In this document: positions 26,977 to 35,228 of the stretch, piece by piece
Layout: each line of letters begins with the position of its first letter
Numbering within the stretch: the first letter of the stretch is position 1
Assembly (NCBI RefSeq): GCF_900141705.1
Contig: NZ_FQYM01000022.1
Coordinates: 1 to 53,735 of the forward strand
Reading direction: 5' to 3'
DNA: 53,735 nt
Source of the DNA: Fibrobacter sp. UWP2
GTDB lineage: Bacteria > Fibrobacterota > Fibrobacteria > Fibrobacterales > Fibrobacteraceae
Program-made: the position numbers and the translations under genes
Notes under the pieces: generated by a model
What the model saw: only the letters and a program-made list of their open reading frames with translations
What the model was told of the DNA's origin: nothing
The model's database searches: none

Positions 26977-28107
26977 ATGCTGTTCGACGAGATTGTAAAT
27001 TCTGCATATACACACCGCGAATACCCCGCCTTGGACTCCCTTTCGGCGGAGTGGAGGCAGTCGCGCCCCTTCGAGGGCCTCCGCGTGCTGGTGGCGACCC
27101 CCATCTTCAGAAACACCCTGCTTGAGTATCGCGCCTTGCTTGCGGGCGGTGCAGGACTTGTCGCCGGTCGTGCTGGGGGGGAGGGCGGTACGTCCATGCC
27201 CTGCGATGCAAAGATCGTCGACCTGCTCCGTGAAAGCGGCATCCCCTTGCTTACCCCCGCCGAGGTCCTGGCGGGCGAATCCGAAGGCGCCTTTTTTGAC
27301 CTGATCCTGGACTGCGCCGGGCAATTCTCGGCGTGCCACCCGCGTCACGGCTTTGTGGAACTGACCCGCAGCGGCGTCCAGTTTTTTGAAAAATCCTCGC
27401 TGCCTGTTTACGTGGCCGATAGCGGAATCGTTAAGCGTATTGAAACGTGCCTTGGCACGGGCGAGGGCTACTTTAGGGCGTTGGAGCAGCTTGGCTTTGC
27501 GGAGGGGGCGTCGGAGGGGGGTACGCCCCCGGCAACAAGGCTACTTGTTTTTGGAAGCGGCAAGGTGGGGTCGGGAATCGCTTTGCAGGGCGTACGTCGC
27601 GGGTGCGCGGTGACCGTCGCGACCGATACGCAAAGGGCTGGCGGCGCGAACGATTTTTCGCAGGTGCTTTCGCAGAACGGGGTTGCCGTCCTAGATTTTC
27701 GCGACTACGCCGCCGTTTCCAGTGCGATTGCGGAGTCCCGCCTCGTGGTGACGGCGACAGGCGTGAAGGGAGCGCTTGACCACCCGCAAATCGTGGAGGC
27801 CTTGCTCGCCTCGGATGCAGTGCTTGCCAACATGGGCGTGGAAGACGAATATGGGCCGGGTGTTCCGGCAGCCCGCGTGCTCGCCGAAAAGAAACCGCTG
27901 AACTTTATCTTGGAAGAACCGACGCACCTCAAGTACATCGATGCATCGCTCGCGCTGCATGTCGCGCTTGGCGAACTGCTGGTGCGCGGTACACAAAAAG
28001 AAACGGGCCCCATGGACCCGCCAAGTGAATTGGAACAAAAGATAATCATGGTCACCATCAACCAGGGCGCCATTGGCGACGAACTCTGCGGGATGATGGG
28101 ACTATAG
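26977..28107 (+). CDS. adenosylhomocysteinase-like NAD(P)-binding protein
   Basis: A 376-residue cytoplasmic protein with a Rossmann nucleotide-binding fold at about 188-300: VFGSGKVGSGIALQGVRRG holds the GxGxxG glycines (193, 195, 198). The arrangement, a substrate-like N-terminal domain, a DCAGQF segment near 112, then the NAD domain with VVTATGVKGAL and a late IDASLALHVALGELL, resembles S-adenosylhomocysteine hydrolases and related proteins. I cannot see the full catalytic set of SAHH, and it is shorter than that enzyme (about 430), so the reaction is not assigned. It stands alone; the convergent FISUMP gene ends 13 bases further on. Confidence 0.55.
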   Translation: MLFDEIVNSAYTHREYPALDSLSAEWRQSRPFEGLRVLVATPIFRNTLLEYRALLAGGAGLVAGRAGGEGGTSMPCDAKIVDLLRESGIPLLTPAEVLAGESEGAFFDLILDCAGQFSACHPRHGFVELTRSGVQFFEKSSLPVYVADSGIVKRIETCLGTGEGYFRALEQLGFAEGASEGGTPPATRLLVFGSGKVGSGIALQGVRRGCAVTVATDTQRAGGANDFSQVLSQNGVAVLDFRDYAAVSSAIAESRLVVTATGVKGALDHPQIVEALLASDAVLANMGVEDEYGPGVPAARVLAEKKPLNFILEEPTHLKYIDASLALHVALGELLVRGTQKETGPMDPPSELEQKIIMVTINQGAIGDELCGMMGL

Positions 28108-28120
28108 ATTTTTCAATTCC

Positions 28121-29011
28121 CTAGTCGCCGGTAAATACCGGGCGGACTGCGAAACCGTATCTAATCGCCCCGCCATTAGTATTAAAGTTTGATGGTACAA
28201 AAGAATTTCCGGCTCTATCAAGCCTATAGCCATGAGAATTGTTGACAAAGCCTGTTTCGTTATAGTAGCCCGCTTTAGGGAGGGCGATTTCGGTCTTGTG
28301 GATAGGGTCGATATGGTTATAGCAAACGGTGTGGTGGTCGATAATCGTCTCTGTAGTGGCTCCTCCAAAGTATCGGTAGCGGTATAAGTACCATATTTCG
28401 TCATATCTCGGTAATCTCCATTTCCCGCCCAGCTTGGCCCGGGCGATGTCGTAGGCATCGTTGCCAGCTATATCGCTACTATTGATTATCTCCTCCAAGT
28501 AGAAGTATCCGCTTGTGTCCCCATGGACGAACAGGTCCAAGGTGTCGGCTTCGATATCGTAGTACATCTCGTTGTGGTACTTGACGCGTGCTCCCTTCGA
28601 AATTATTCCGGGGGACGCAGGGACTACGCCTTCGTAGTTGCCTTCGCCTTTCTTGATCAAAAGCAGGTTGGCCTTGGCAAAATAGATTGGTTTTACGCTG
28701 ACAATGCTATTGTCGCTATCGTAAGTGGTGTCGTTTGCGCCAATGTAAACGCCTTCGATTCCCTTTTCGGTGGCGGTCAGTGGATAGAGTGTATTTTTCA
28801 GGCAAACTTTCTGCAAGGTGTCATAGGCGGTACCGCCGCATTCCACCTTGATAGTTCCCCCGTCACAGGTTGCGACTTCCGGGTCGTATTCAGCTTCGCC
28901 GCATAGCTTGTAGACGGCATAGTTTCCACTCAGTCGACTCCTGAAGCAGAAGGCGGTATCGGTTGTGTATTTTTTTGAATTGCAAGTTAGGGTGTCTAGT
29001 GGAGGAACCAT
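28121..29011 (-). CDS. C-terminal part of the split protein: FISUMP domain
   Basis: The fragment downstream of the TAG, here from its first ATG (MVPPLDTLTC). It contains two short Cys-paired segments and, in its last 120 residues, the Fibrobacter major paralogous domain pattern: GGKWRLPRYDEIWYLY, then NSHGYRLDRAG and IRYGFAVRPVF. It has no signal peptide and no Shine-Dalgarno sequence of its own, so independent expression is unlikely. The function of FISUMP domains is unknown; they are found on secreted proteins of this lineage. Confidence 0.65.
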   Translation of the reverse strand: MVPPLDTLTCNSKKYTTDTAFCFRSRLSGNYAVYKLCGEAEYDPEVATCDGGTIKVECGGTAYDTLQKVCLKNTLYPLTATEKGIEGVYIGANDTTYDSDNSIVSVKPIYFAKANLLLIKKGEGNYEGVVPASPGIISKGARVKYHNEMYYDIEADTLDLFVHGDTSGYFYLEEIINSSDIAGNDAYDIARAKLGGKWRLPRYDEIWYLYRYRYFGGATTETIIDHHTVCYNHIDPIHKTEIALPKAGYYNETGFVNNSHGYRLDRAGNSFVPSNFNTNGGAIRYGFAVRPVFTGD

Positions 29012-29131
29012 CAATACCGAGGAAGAATGGGTTTCTTCAGAACTGGATGAAGATGATTCTTCATTGACGGAAGAACTTTCCGGTTTTGCGGAAGACGAGG
29101 AATTTCCCGGTTTTACGGATGAGGAAGAATC

Positions 29132-29683
29132 CTACGACTTTACGGAAGAAGAACTCTTTTCAGAGGATTCCTTTTGACTTGACGAGGATGTGTTTTCATT
29201 ACCACTCGAGACGTTTTCATCTTTGCTGGCTGAAGATCCGTTTTCCGTGCCACTCGAGACGTTTTCATCTTTGCTGGCTGAAGATCCGTTTTCCGTGCCG
29301 CTTGAAACTTTTTCTTCTTTGGTGGAAGATGAACTTTCGTCCTTGTCGGTCGTGGCGGACCATACGACACGCGTGGAATCCCCGCAGGTAATTCTCACCC
29401 CGGCGTTCCCGGACGTGTTGACGGTGTCCTTCACGTGGCAGGTCCCCTGTTCGGTCTCCTCGTCGTGGATGGTGTCGATGGAATCCCCGTTGCAGATAAT
29501 GTCGAAGCCTTCTGCGGATTCCTTGACGGTGCAACCGGAATCGACCTGAGCCGTATCTTTTGGGGGAGTGATTTCGGCGGTGCTGGGCGAGTCGTTTTTC
29601 GACGCGCTTGTGGAGGAATCGTCACCGCAGGCGACGAAAAAGAACAGGGCGCAGGTTCCGGCCAAGAGAGCGAATTTCTTCAT
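29132..29683 (-). CDS. N-terminal part of the split protein: lipoprotein with Ser-rich repeats
   Basis: It begins MKKFALLAGTCALFFFVACGDD, a lipoprotein signal with lipobox FVAC, and has a good AAGGAG Shine-Dalgarno sequence 8 bases upstream. After a Cys-containing module (about 45-105) come nearly identical repeats of about 14 residues (ENGSSASKDENVSSGT). It ends at the internal TAG in the Ser linker. If no readthrough occurs, the cell makes only this 183-residue lipoprotein. Confidence 0.7.
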   Translation of the reverse strand: MKKFALLAGTCALFFFVACGDDSSTSASKNDSPSTAEITPPKDTAQVDSGCTVKESAEGFDIICNGDSIDTIHDEETEQGTCHVKDTVNTSGNAGVRITCGDSTRVVWSATTDKDESSSSTKEEKVSSGTENGSSASKDENVSSGTENGSSASKDENVSSGNENTSSSSQKESSEKSSSSVKS

Positions 29684-29763
29684 AGGGCGGTCTCCTTAGA
29701 GGATTATTCGTTGTAAAAATAAATCAACAAGGGGCGATAGTCAAGAAAAAAAACAGCCGAAAA

Positions 29764-29789
29764 CAAAAAAAGGGGGGATGCCCCCCCCC
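29764..29789 (-). terminator. terminator of the alanine symporter gene
   Basis: On the minus strand GGGGGG, CAT and CCCCCC form a hairpin (29772-29786) followed by seven T. It lies 26 bases after the stop of the symporter gene. Confidence 0.85.
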
Positions 29790-29814
29790 TTGTACTGCGG
29801 CTTCTAGCCTTAGG

Positions 29815-31248
29815 CTAGTTCCTCTCCTTCTCGAGCTTCACGAAGAACTTCTTCGTCTCGCGGGCGACAATGCCGGAAAGTAGAATCAGAGCAACGAGGT
29901 TCGGGAAGGCCATGAGCCCGTTGAAGATGTCGGCGCTGGTCCACACGGCGCTCACCGTGAGGTAGGGGCCCACGAACACGGCGGCGATGTAAAGCCAGCG
30001 GTAAGCGAGGATGGCGCCTTTTTTGCCGCGGCCCACGAGGTATTCGAGGCAGCGTTCCGAGTAGTAGGCCCAGCCGAGGATGGTCGTGAATGCAAAGAAC
30101 ACGAGCGCGATGGTGAGCACGAACGGGGCGATGGTCGCACCCGCCGGGAAAATGGAGAGTCCGCGGGTGAAGGCTTCGAGCGTGATGTTCACTCCCTGGA
30201 GGCCGAGTTCCGGGCTCCAGGCGCCCGTCACCACGATGGCGATGCCCGTCATGGAGCAGATGACGATGGTGTCGATGAAGGTTCCCGTCATGCATACGAG
30301 TCCCTGGCGTACCGGTTCCTTGGTGCGGGCGGCGGCAGCGGCAATGGGGGCGGAACCGAGGCCCGCCTCGTTGCTGAAAATGCCACGGGCGATGCCCTTT
30401 TGCATGGCGATAAAGATGGTGCCCACCACGCCGCCGGTCACGGCGCTCGGGTTAAACGCGGCGCGGATGATGGTCTCGATGGCGGTAGTCACCTGCGAGA
30501 GGTTGAGGCCGATGATGAGCAGGCAGAAGATGATGTAGAAAATCGCCATAAAGGGCACGATGAGCGTGGAGACCTTCGCGATGCGTTTGAGTCCGCCGAT
30601 GATGACGGCTGCCGCAAAGAGCGTAACCAAGAGGCCCGCAAGCGCGGTGGAGTACGAGATGGAGTTGCCGCTGATGTTCACGAATTCGGAGGTGGGGATG
30701 ACGGTCGCGACGGCCGAGGCGATACCGTTCACCTGCGTGATGGTGCCGATGCCGAGCAGGCCCGCGAGGACGCCGAACACGGCGAACATCACGGCGAGCC
30801 ACTTGAAGTTCAGCCCAAAGCGCTCCTTGATGCCGGTCTCGATGTAGTAGAAGGGGCCGCCCAGGATTTTGCCGTCGGTATCGACCTTGCGGTACTTGAC
30901 GGCGAGAAGCCCTTCGGCGTACTTGGTCGCCATGCCGAGAAAAGCGGCGACTTCCATCCAAAAGAGGGCTCCCGGTCCACCGGTACCGATGGCGGTCGCG
31001 ACACCCACGATGTTGCCGGTGCCGACGGTCGCCGCGAGCGCCGTGCAGAGGGCGGCAAAGCTGGAGACTTCGCCCTCGCCATCCTTCTCGTTGCGGATAA
31101 CATACCGCAAGGCGTTCTTGAGGTTGGTGATTTGCAGTACGCCGAGGCGCATGGTGAGCAGGAGGCCCACGAACAAGATGACGGCGATGAGCGGGATGCC
31201 CCACACGAATCCGTCCACGGTATCGAGAAATGCGTTCAATGCTTCCAT
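29815..31248 (-). CDS. alanine or glycine:cation symporter (AGCS family)
   Basis: An inner-membrane Na+-coupled amino-acid carrier of 477 residues, with about 11 hydrophobic segments. Family signatures are TVGTGNIVGVATAIGTGGPG near residue 75, FWMEVAAFLGMATKYAEG, and GIFSNEAGLGSAPIAAAAA in the second half. The Shine-Dalgarno sequence AAGGAT precedes the ATG. It is monocistronic: its own terminator follows, and gltX diverges upstream. The substrate is likely alanine or glycine. Confidence 0.92.
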   Translation of the reverse strand: MEALNAFLDTVDGFVWGIPLIAVILFVGLLLTMRLGVLQITNLKNALRYVIRNEKDGEGEVSSFAALCTALAATVGTGNIVGVATAIGTGGPGALFWMEVAAFLGMATKYAEGLLAVKYRKVDTDGKILGGPFYYIETGIKERFGLNFKWLAVMFAVFGVLAGLLGIGTITQVNGIASAVATVIPTSEFVNISGNSISYSTALAGLLVTLFAAAVIIGGLKRIAKVSTLIVPFMAIFYIIFCLLIIGLNLSQVTTAIETIIRAAFNPSAVTGGVVGTIFIAMQKGIARGIFSNEAGLGSAPIAAAAARTKEPVRQGLVCMTGTFIDTIVICSMTGIAIVVTGAWSPELGLQGVNITLEAFTRGLSIFPAGATIAPFVLTIALVFFAFTTILGWAYYSERCLEYLVGRGKKGAILAYRWLYIAAVFVGPYLTVSAVWTSADIFNGLMAFPNLVALILLSGIVARETKKFFVKLEKERN

Positions 31249-31361
31249 TGACTCGTATCCTTGTTAAAAAGTGGTCTGTAACTCTTTGATGCTCAAAAAG
31301 ATAGCAAAGATTCGGTGGTTTGCGGCTTTGGTGATGGCAAAAGTCGGAAAATCGGTCGTAT

Positions 31362-31388
31362 CGCCCTGAGGGCGGGTCTTTTTTTTGC
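31362..31388 (+). terminator. orphan intrinsic terminator upstream of gltX
   Basis: CGCCC (31362-31366) pairs with GGGCG (31370-31374) around TGA, followed by GGTC and eight T. No + strand gene ends here. It may close a small RNA or act in the gltX leader. A TAAATTTG -10-like element lies just after it (31397-31404), suggesting that gltX starts downstream of the hairpin. Confidence 0.65.
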
Positions 31389-31437
31389 TTTTTTGCTAAA
31401 TTTGTGACGAAATTTGACCATTTTCAAAGAGGATATC

Positions 31438-32901
31438 ATGTCTGAATCTCGTCCTGTCCGTGTCCGTTTTGCCCCCAGCCCCACGGGCTACCTGCATGTG
31501 GGCGGCGCCCGTACCGCCATTTACAACTACTTTTTTGCCAAGGCCACGGGTGGCACGTTCTACCTGCGTATCGAGGACACCGACCGCAAGCGTTACAACG
31601 AAGCCGCCCTGCACGACCTGATGCGCGACCTCAAGTGGATGGGCCTCCAGTGGGACGAGGGCCCGGGTTGCGAAGGCGATTGCGGCCCGTACTTCCAGAG
31701 CGAGCGCCTGGACATTTACCACAGGGAAATCAAGAAGCTCTTGGATTCCGGCGACGCCTACTACTGTTTTTGTACCGAGGAGCGCCTGCAGGAAGTCCGT
31801 GCCGAGCAGGAAAAGAGCCATGTGCCCGTGACGGGTTATGACCGCCATTGCCGTAACATTAGTCGCGAAGAGGCTGAGGCGCGCATCGCCGCCGGCGAAA
31901 AGTACGTCATCCGCCTCAAGGTCCCCGAGACGGGCGTCACGGAGTTCGACGACATGATCCGCGGCCACATTGAGTACCAGAACGAACTTCTGGACGACCT
32001 GGTGCTTATCAAGCGCGACGGTTACCCGACGTACCACTTTGCAAGTGTCGTCGACGACCACCTGATGGGTACGACCCACGTGCTGCGCGGCGATGAATGG
32101 ATCAGCTCCACGCCCAAGCATATGCTTTTGTACAAGGCGTTTGGCTGGGAACCGCCCGTATGGTGCCACCTTCCGGTGATTCTCGACAAGAACGGCGGCA
32201 AGCTTAGCAAGCGCAAGGGCGCCGCATCCGTAGGCGAATTCCGCGACCTCGGCTACCTGCCCGAAACGCTCATGAACTACCTCGCGCTCCTCGGCTGGAA
32301 CCCAGGTGACGATCGCGAGGTCATGACCGTGAATGAGATGATCGACTGCTTTACGCTGGAACGCATCAACCCGAAGTCCGCCATGTTCGACGAAAAGAAG
32401 TTGCAGTGGATGAACGGCCAGCACATTCACCTGTGCGACGACGCCTTCCTCAAGGGAATCATGAAGGAAGGCTTGGCTGCGAAGGGTATTGACCTCTCGA
32501 AGGAGCCGGAAGAACGCCTCGACGAGATCGTGAAGCAGCTCAAGCCGCGCGCCCATTTTGTGCAGGACCTGGCCGACATGGCGGTGTACTTCTTTGTCGC
32601 GCCGACGACTTACGACGAGAAGGGCGCAAAGAAGCACTTTGGCGAAGGATCCAAGGAACTGGCGACCCTCGTGCGCGACATGCTCGCTTCCATTGACGAC
32701 TTCAAGACGCCGGTCATCGAAAAGGGTTTTTACGATCTTGCTGAACGCTGCGGCCACAAGGTGGGCGAACTGGTGGGCGCCCCGCGCCTGGCTGTCTCCG
32801 GCGTTACCGCAGGCCCCGGCCTTTGGGAAATGTTCGAGATCATCGGCAAACAAGAGGTTTTGCGCCGCATCGACGTGGCGCTCCCGCTCATGAAGGAATA
32901 G
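31438..32901 (+). CDS. gltX: glutamyl-tRNA synthetase
   Basis: A class I aminoacyl-tRNA synthetase that charges tRNA-Glu. The catalytic Rossmann fold begins FAPSPTGYLHVGGARTA with the HIGH-type motif at 20-23, followed by FYLRIEDTDRKR; the KMSKS-type motif is KLSKRKG near residue 255. I use ATG 31438 (MSESRPVRV), preceded by AGAGGA 5 bases upstream, not the TTG in the same frame at 31414. Length is then 487, typical. Whether it also charges tRNA-Gln cannot be judged here. Confidence 0.96.
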   Translation: MSESRPVRVRFAPSPTGYLHVGGARTAIYNYFFAKATGGTFYLRIEDTDRKRYNEAALHDLMRDLKWMGLQWDEGPGCEGDCGPYFQSERLDIYHREIKKLLDSGDAYYCFCTEERLQEVRAEQEKSHVPVTGYDRHCRNISREEAEARIAAGEKYVIRLKVPETGVTEFDDMIRGHIEYQNELLDDLVLIKRDGYPTYHFASVVDDHLMGTTHVLRGDEWISSTPKHMLLYKAFGWEPPVWCHLPVILDKNGGKLSKRKGAASVGEFRDLGYLPETLMNYLALLGWNPGDDREVMTVNEMIDCFTLERINPKSAMFDEKKLQWMNGQHIHLCDDAFLKGIMKEGLAAKGIDLSKEPEERLDEIVKQLKPRAHFVQDLADMAVYFFVAPTTYDEKGAKKHFGEGSKELATLVRDMLASIDDFKTPVIEKGFYDLAERCGHKVGELVGAPRLAVSGVTAGPGLWEMFEIIGKQEVLRRIDVALPLMKE

Positions 32902-32920
32902 TTTAAAGCTCTAAGTTATT

Positions 32921-32991
32921 AGTTACTAGTGAATTTTTAATGCAAGAAGCTTCTTGGGATTGATAATTCTAGTAACTATCAACTAGTAACT
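32921..32991. repeat. inverted repeat with central palindrome
   Basis: AGTTACTAGT (32921-32930) and ACTAGTAACT (32982-32991) are exact inverted repeats; CTAGTAACT also occurs as a direct copy at 32970-32978 with one change. Between them CAAGAAGCTTCTTG (32943-32956) is a perfect 14-base palindrome. The region lies between gltX and the zinc-ribbon gene. Confidence 0.6.
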
Positions 32992-32996
32992 CAAAA

Positions 32997-34238
32997 ATGC
33001 GCTCCCAGTTTCCACATAGGTTACATTCGCAACAGCTCTTTTGCAGGCGTTGCCGCAGGGTGACGACCCACGGGCTGTTTGCCAAGGAACCGTACTCGAC
33101 GTACGGCGGTTTGGACGCGCACATACCGCTTCTATGCAGCTGCGACGAATGCGAGACGACTTTTGTCGCCTTTTCGCACGAGTTCTCCCTCGGTCGTCGC
33201 AATGTGGGGACGGAGTACGCCAAGATTTACGGCTACAACCGCGTGTCTCCCGGGAACTGGCTCTACTTCAAGGGCGCCGTCAAGCCGGGCGTGGTCATGA
33301 GTTGTTTCCAGACCGGCGACAAGGATGTTTTCCAGGTCAGCTATGACGGCAATGCCCCCGAGCAGATCGAATGCTCCAAGGTTGTCATTTCAAATGAGAA
33401 TGCTCCCGAAGGCTACCGCCTGGTTCCCGCCCAAACGGCGCATGTGCTGATAGGCGACCATGTCTACCACACCTTGAGGGACCAGTTTGGAGTGGCCGTC
33501 GGCTTGGTGAGCGATGCGGGCAAGGACAAGCTCGCCATCCTCCTGGACGACAAGTCGCTTTTGTTCATCACTATTCCGCAGTCCATGCAGAACATCCCCA
33601 ACGAAAAACTTTCGGAGGTGGTCCGCAGCAAGCTGTTCCAGCTCTTCCCCGAGGACTCCCGCCGGGTCTCTGTGACGGTGGGGCAGGGGATTGTTTACCT
33701 GGACGGCATTGTCAGGAGCCTGATGGTTAAGCGCGCCCTTTGCGCCTGCGTCAACAACATGCCGCGCGTCCGCGGCTGCGTGGACTTTATGCGCGTGCAA
33801 ATGGAGACCTACATTTCGGATGAACGCATCAGGGAGGCCATTTTGCGCATGCTGGAATCGCTGACCGTCCGCGTGTTTGACTATTCGGTAGAGGTCGAGA
33901 ACAGCAAGGCGAAAGTGCGGCTGTGCTGCACGGAGGAAAATTATCCCAAGGACTTGGAAAACCGCATCGCCAACATGACGGGCCTCCAGGACCTTTCGCT
34001 TGTCATCGAGACTGTGCCCGAGAGCTCCCTGCAAAATGTGAACATCTGCAAGGATATTGAACTCGTCTTTAATGTAAGTTCCCGCTTGTCGGGGGCGCAC
34101 ATTCGCGTGAGTTATTACAACAACAAGTATTTGCTAGAAGGGCATGTTGCCAATTCCTTCCAAAAGCAGTGGGCGTTCCTCAACGCCGTGAAAACGGTCA
34201 AGACGGCATCCATCGAAAATAGGTTGAGAATTTGTTAA
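32997..34238 (+). CDS. zinc-ribbon protein with BON-like domains
   Basis: A 413-residue cytoplasmic-looking protein with no signal peptide or membrane helix. The N-terminus carries CRRC (C16, C19) and CSCDEC (C47, C49, C52), a likely zinc ribbon. The C-terminal 220 residues appear to hold three BON-like modules: one around VTVGQGIVYLDGIVRS, one beginning ISDERIREAILRMLESLTV, and one ending YLLEGHVANSFQKQWAF. BON domains often bind membranes or phospholipids in the periplasm, so their pairing with a cytoplasmic-type zinc ribbon is odd. No Shine-Dalgarno sequence is visible. The function is unknown. Confidence 0.6.
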   Translation: MRSQFPHRLHSQQLFCRRCRRVTTHGLFAKEPYSTYGGLDAHIPLLCSCDECETTFVAFSHEFSLGRRNVGTEYAKIYGYNRVSPGNWLYFKGAVKPGVVMSCFQTGDKDVFQVSYDGNAPEQIECSKVVISNENAPEGYRLVPAQTAHVLIGDHVYHTLRDQFGVAVGLVSDAGKDKLAILLDDKSLLFITIPQSMQNIPNEKLSEVVRSKLFQLFPEDSRRVSVTVGQGIVYLDGIVRSLMVKRALCACVNNMPRVRGCVDFMRVQMETYISDERIREAILRMLESLTVRVFDYSVEVENSKAKVRLCCTEENYPKDLENRIANMTGLQDLSLVIETVPESSLQNVNICKDIELVFNVSSRLSGAHIRVSYYNNKYLLEGHVANSFQKQWAFLNAVKTVKTASIENRLRIC

Positions 34239-34259
34239 GCAAAAAAAAGGAGATTTCTT

Positions 34260-35228
34260 ATGGCTGGGTATGAGAAAATAAACACCGTGAAGGATTTGTT
34301 GAAAAGGGAGATGACCGTGTCCCAACTGGCGACCGCCATTGGCCGCGGCCCCCGCACGGTATTCCGCTATTTGGAACTGCTTCGTAGCGAAAACTGCGGA
34401 CTTCACAGCCACAAGCGCAACGGTGAAACGGTGTGGGTCATCCAGACCGAAGAAAAGATGAACTTTAACCAGGGCGCTGTCAAGCAGCTTGAAAAAATCA
34501 AGAAGAACATGTCGGACGCGACTCCTGCCAATGTCAAGAACCGCAAGTTGCTCGACAAGCTAATCGAGGCTTTGCAGACGACGAATCCCGACGAGTTCAA
34601 ACCCGAGGCCATCACCACGGACCGTGACCTGGTGCTGGACTATGGCCCGTTCAGCGACAACAAGATCCAGGACGTGATGGTCAACAAACTCCTTGACGCC
34701 ATCCACAAAAAACTCAAGATCCGCGTGACCTACAGTCATGCCGGCGACAAAAAAGTGGAGACCATGGAACTGAGCCCAGTCAAGGTCATTATGCGAATCG
34801 ATACTTTGTACCTGGTCGCGGCCGACGAGACCTATGCGCAAAAGAACGTGTTCAAAAATTACCTTGTAGAAAACATTTCCAATGTCACTTTGACGAACAA
34901 GCCTATAGAAGACAACTTGGTGTTTGACGCGGCGACGCATTACAAGTACACGTTTGGCAAGTACACGAAGTCAGACCCGGTGCAAAGTGTTTCACTCCTC
35001 ATCAAGGATGGCTGGCTCAAGAACCAGTTCGAAAAGTCGCATTTCAATCCGCCGGTGGTGCTTCGCAGGGACAGCGGCAAGAGGGATGTGGTCGACATGA
35101 AAATCCGTGTCACGCCCGACTTTAAAACTTGGCTTTTGGGAATGTTGCCGCATGTGCAGATTCTCAAGCCGGAATCCCTCCGCGACGAAATGAAGAAGCT
35201 TCTTAAGGATACATTGGAAGAAATGTAA
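34260..35228 (+). CDS. WYL-domain transcriptional regulator
   Basis: A predicted DNA-binding regulator of 322 residues. Residues 1-60 form a winged-helix (VSQLATAIGRGPRTVFRYLE). The middle part (about 130-215) has the WYL fold, which senses ligands such as nucleotides or nucleic acids, here with LSPVKVIMRIDTLYLVAAD in place of the classical Trp-Tyr-Leu. A WYL C-terminal extension follows. AAGGAG stands 7 bases before the ATG. The stop overlaps the queA start by one base. Confidence 0.8.
   Translation: MAGYEKINTVKDLLKREMTVSQLATAIGRGPRTVFRYLELLRSENCGLHSHKRNGETVWVIQTEEKMNFNQGAVKQLEKIKKNMSDATPANVKNRKLLDKLIEALQTTNPDEFKPEAITTDRDLVLDYGPFSDNKIQDVMVNKLLDAIHKKLKIRVTYSHAGDKKVETMELSPVKVIMRIDTLYLVAADETYAQKNVFKNYLVENISNVTLTNKPIEDNLVFDAATHYKYTFGKYTKSDPVQSVSLLIKDGWLKNQFEKSHFNPPVVLRRDSGKRDVVDMKIRVTPDFKTWLLGMLPHVQILKPESLRDEMKKLLKDTLEEM

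Larger units (their letters stand above)
28121..29683 (-). pseudogene. FISUMP-type lipoprotein gene interrupted by one in-frame TAG
   Basis: Reading the minus strand from ATG 29683, one frame stays open to the stop at 28121 except for a single TAG at 29132-29134. The TAG falls in a serine-rich linker: SSSSVKS before it and DSSSSVKPGNSSSSAKPE after it, so both halves clearly belong to one 520-residue protein. TCG (Ser) to TAG is a one-base change. The intact product would be a lipoprotein with a Cys-containing N-terminal module, a Ser linker and a C-terminal FISUMP domain. It could be a recent pseudogene, a readthrough case or a sequencing error. Confidence 0.75.

Noticed and set aside
31414-31437. 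Upstream TTG start for gltX
   Set aside because: The added residues do not resemble GluRS, and AGAGGA is correctly placed for ATG 31438.
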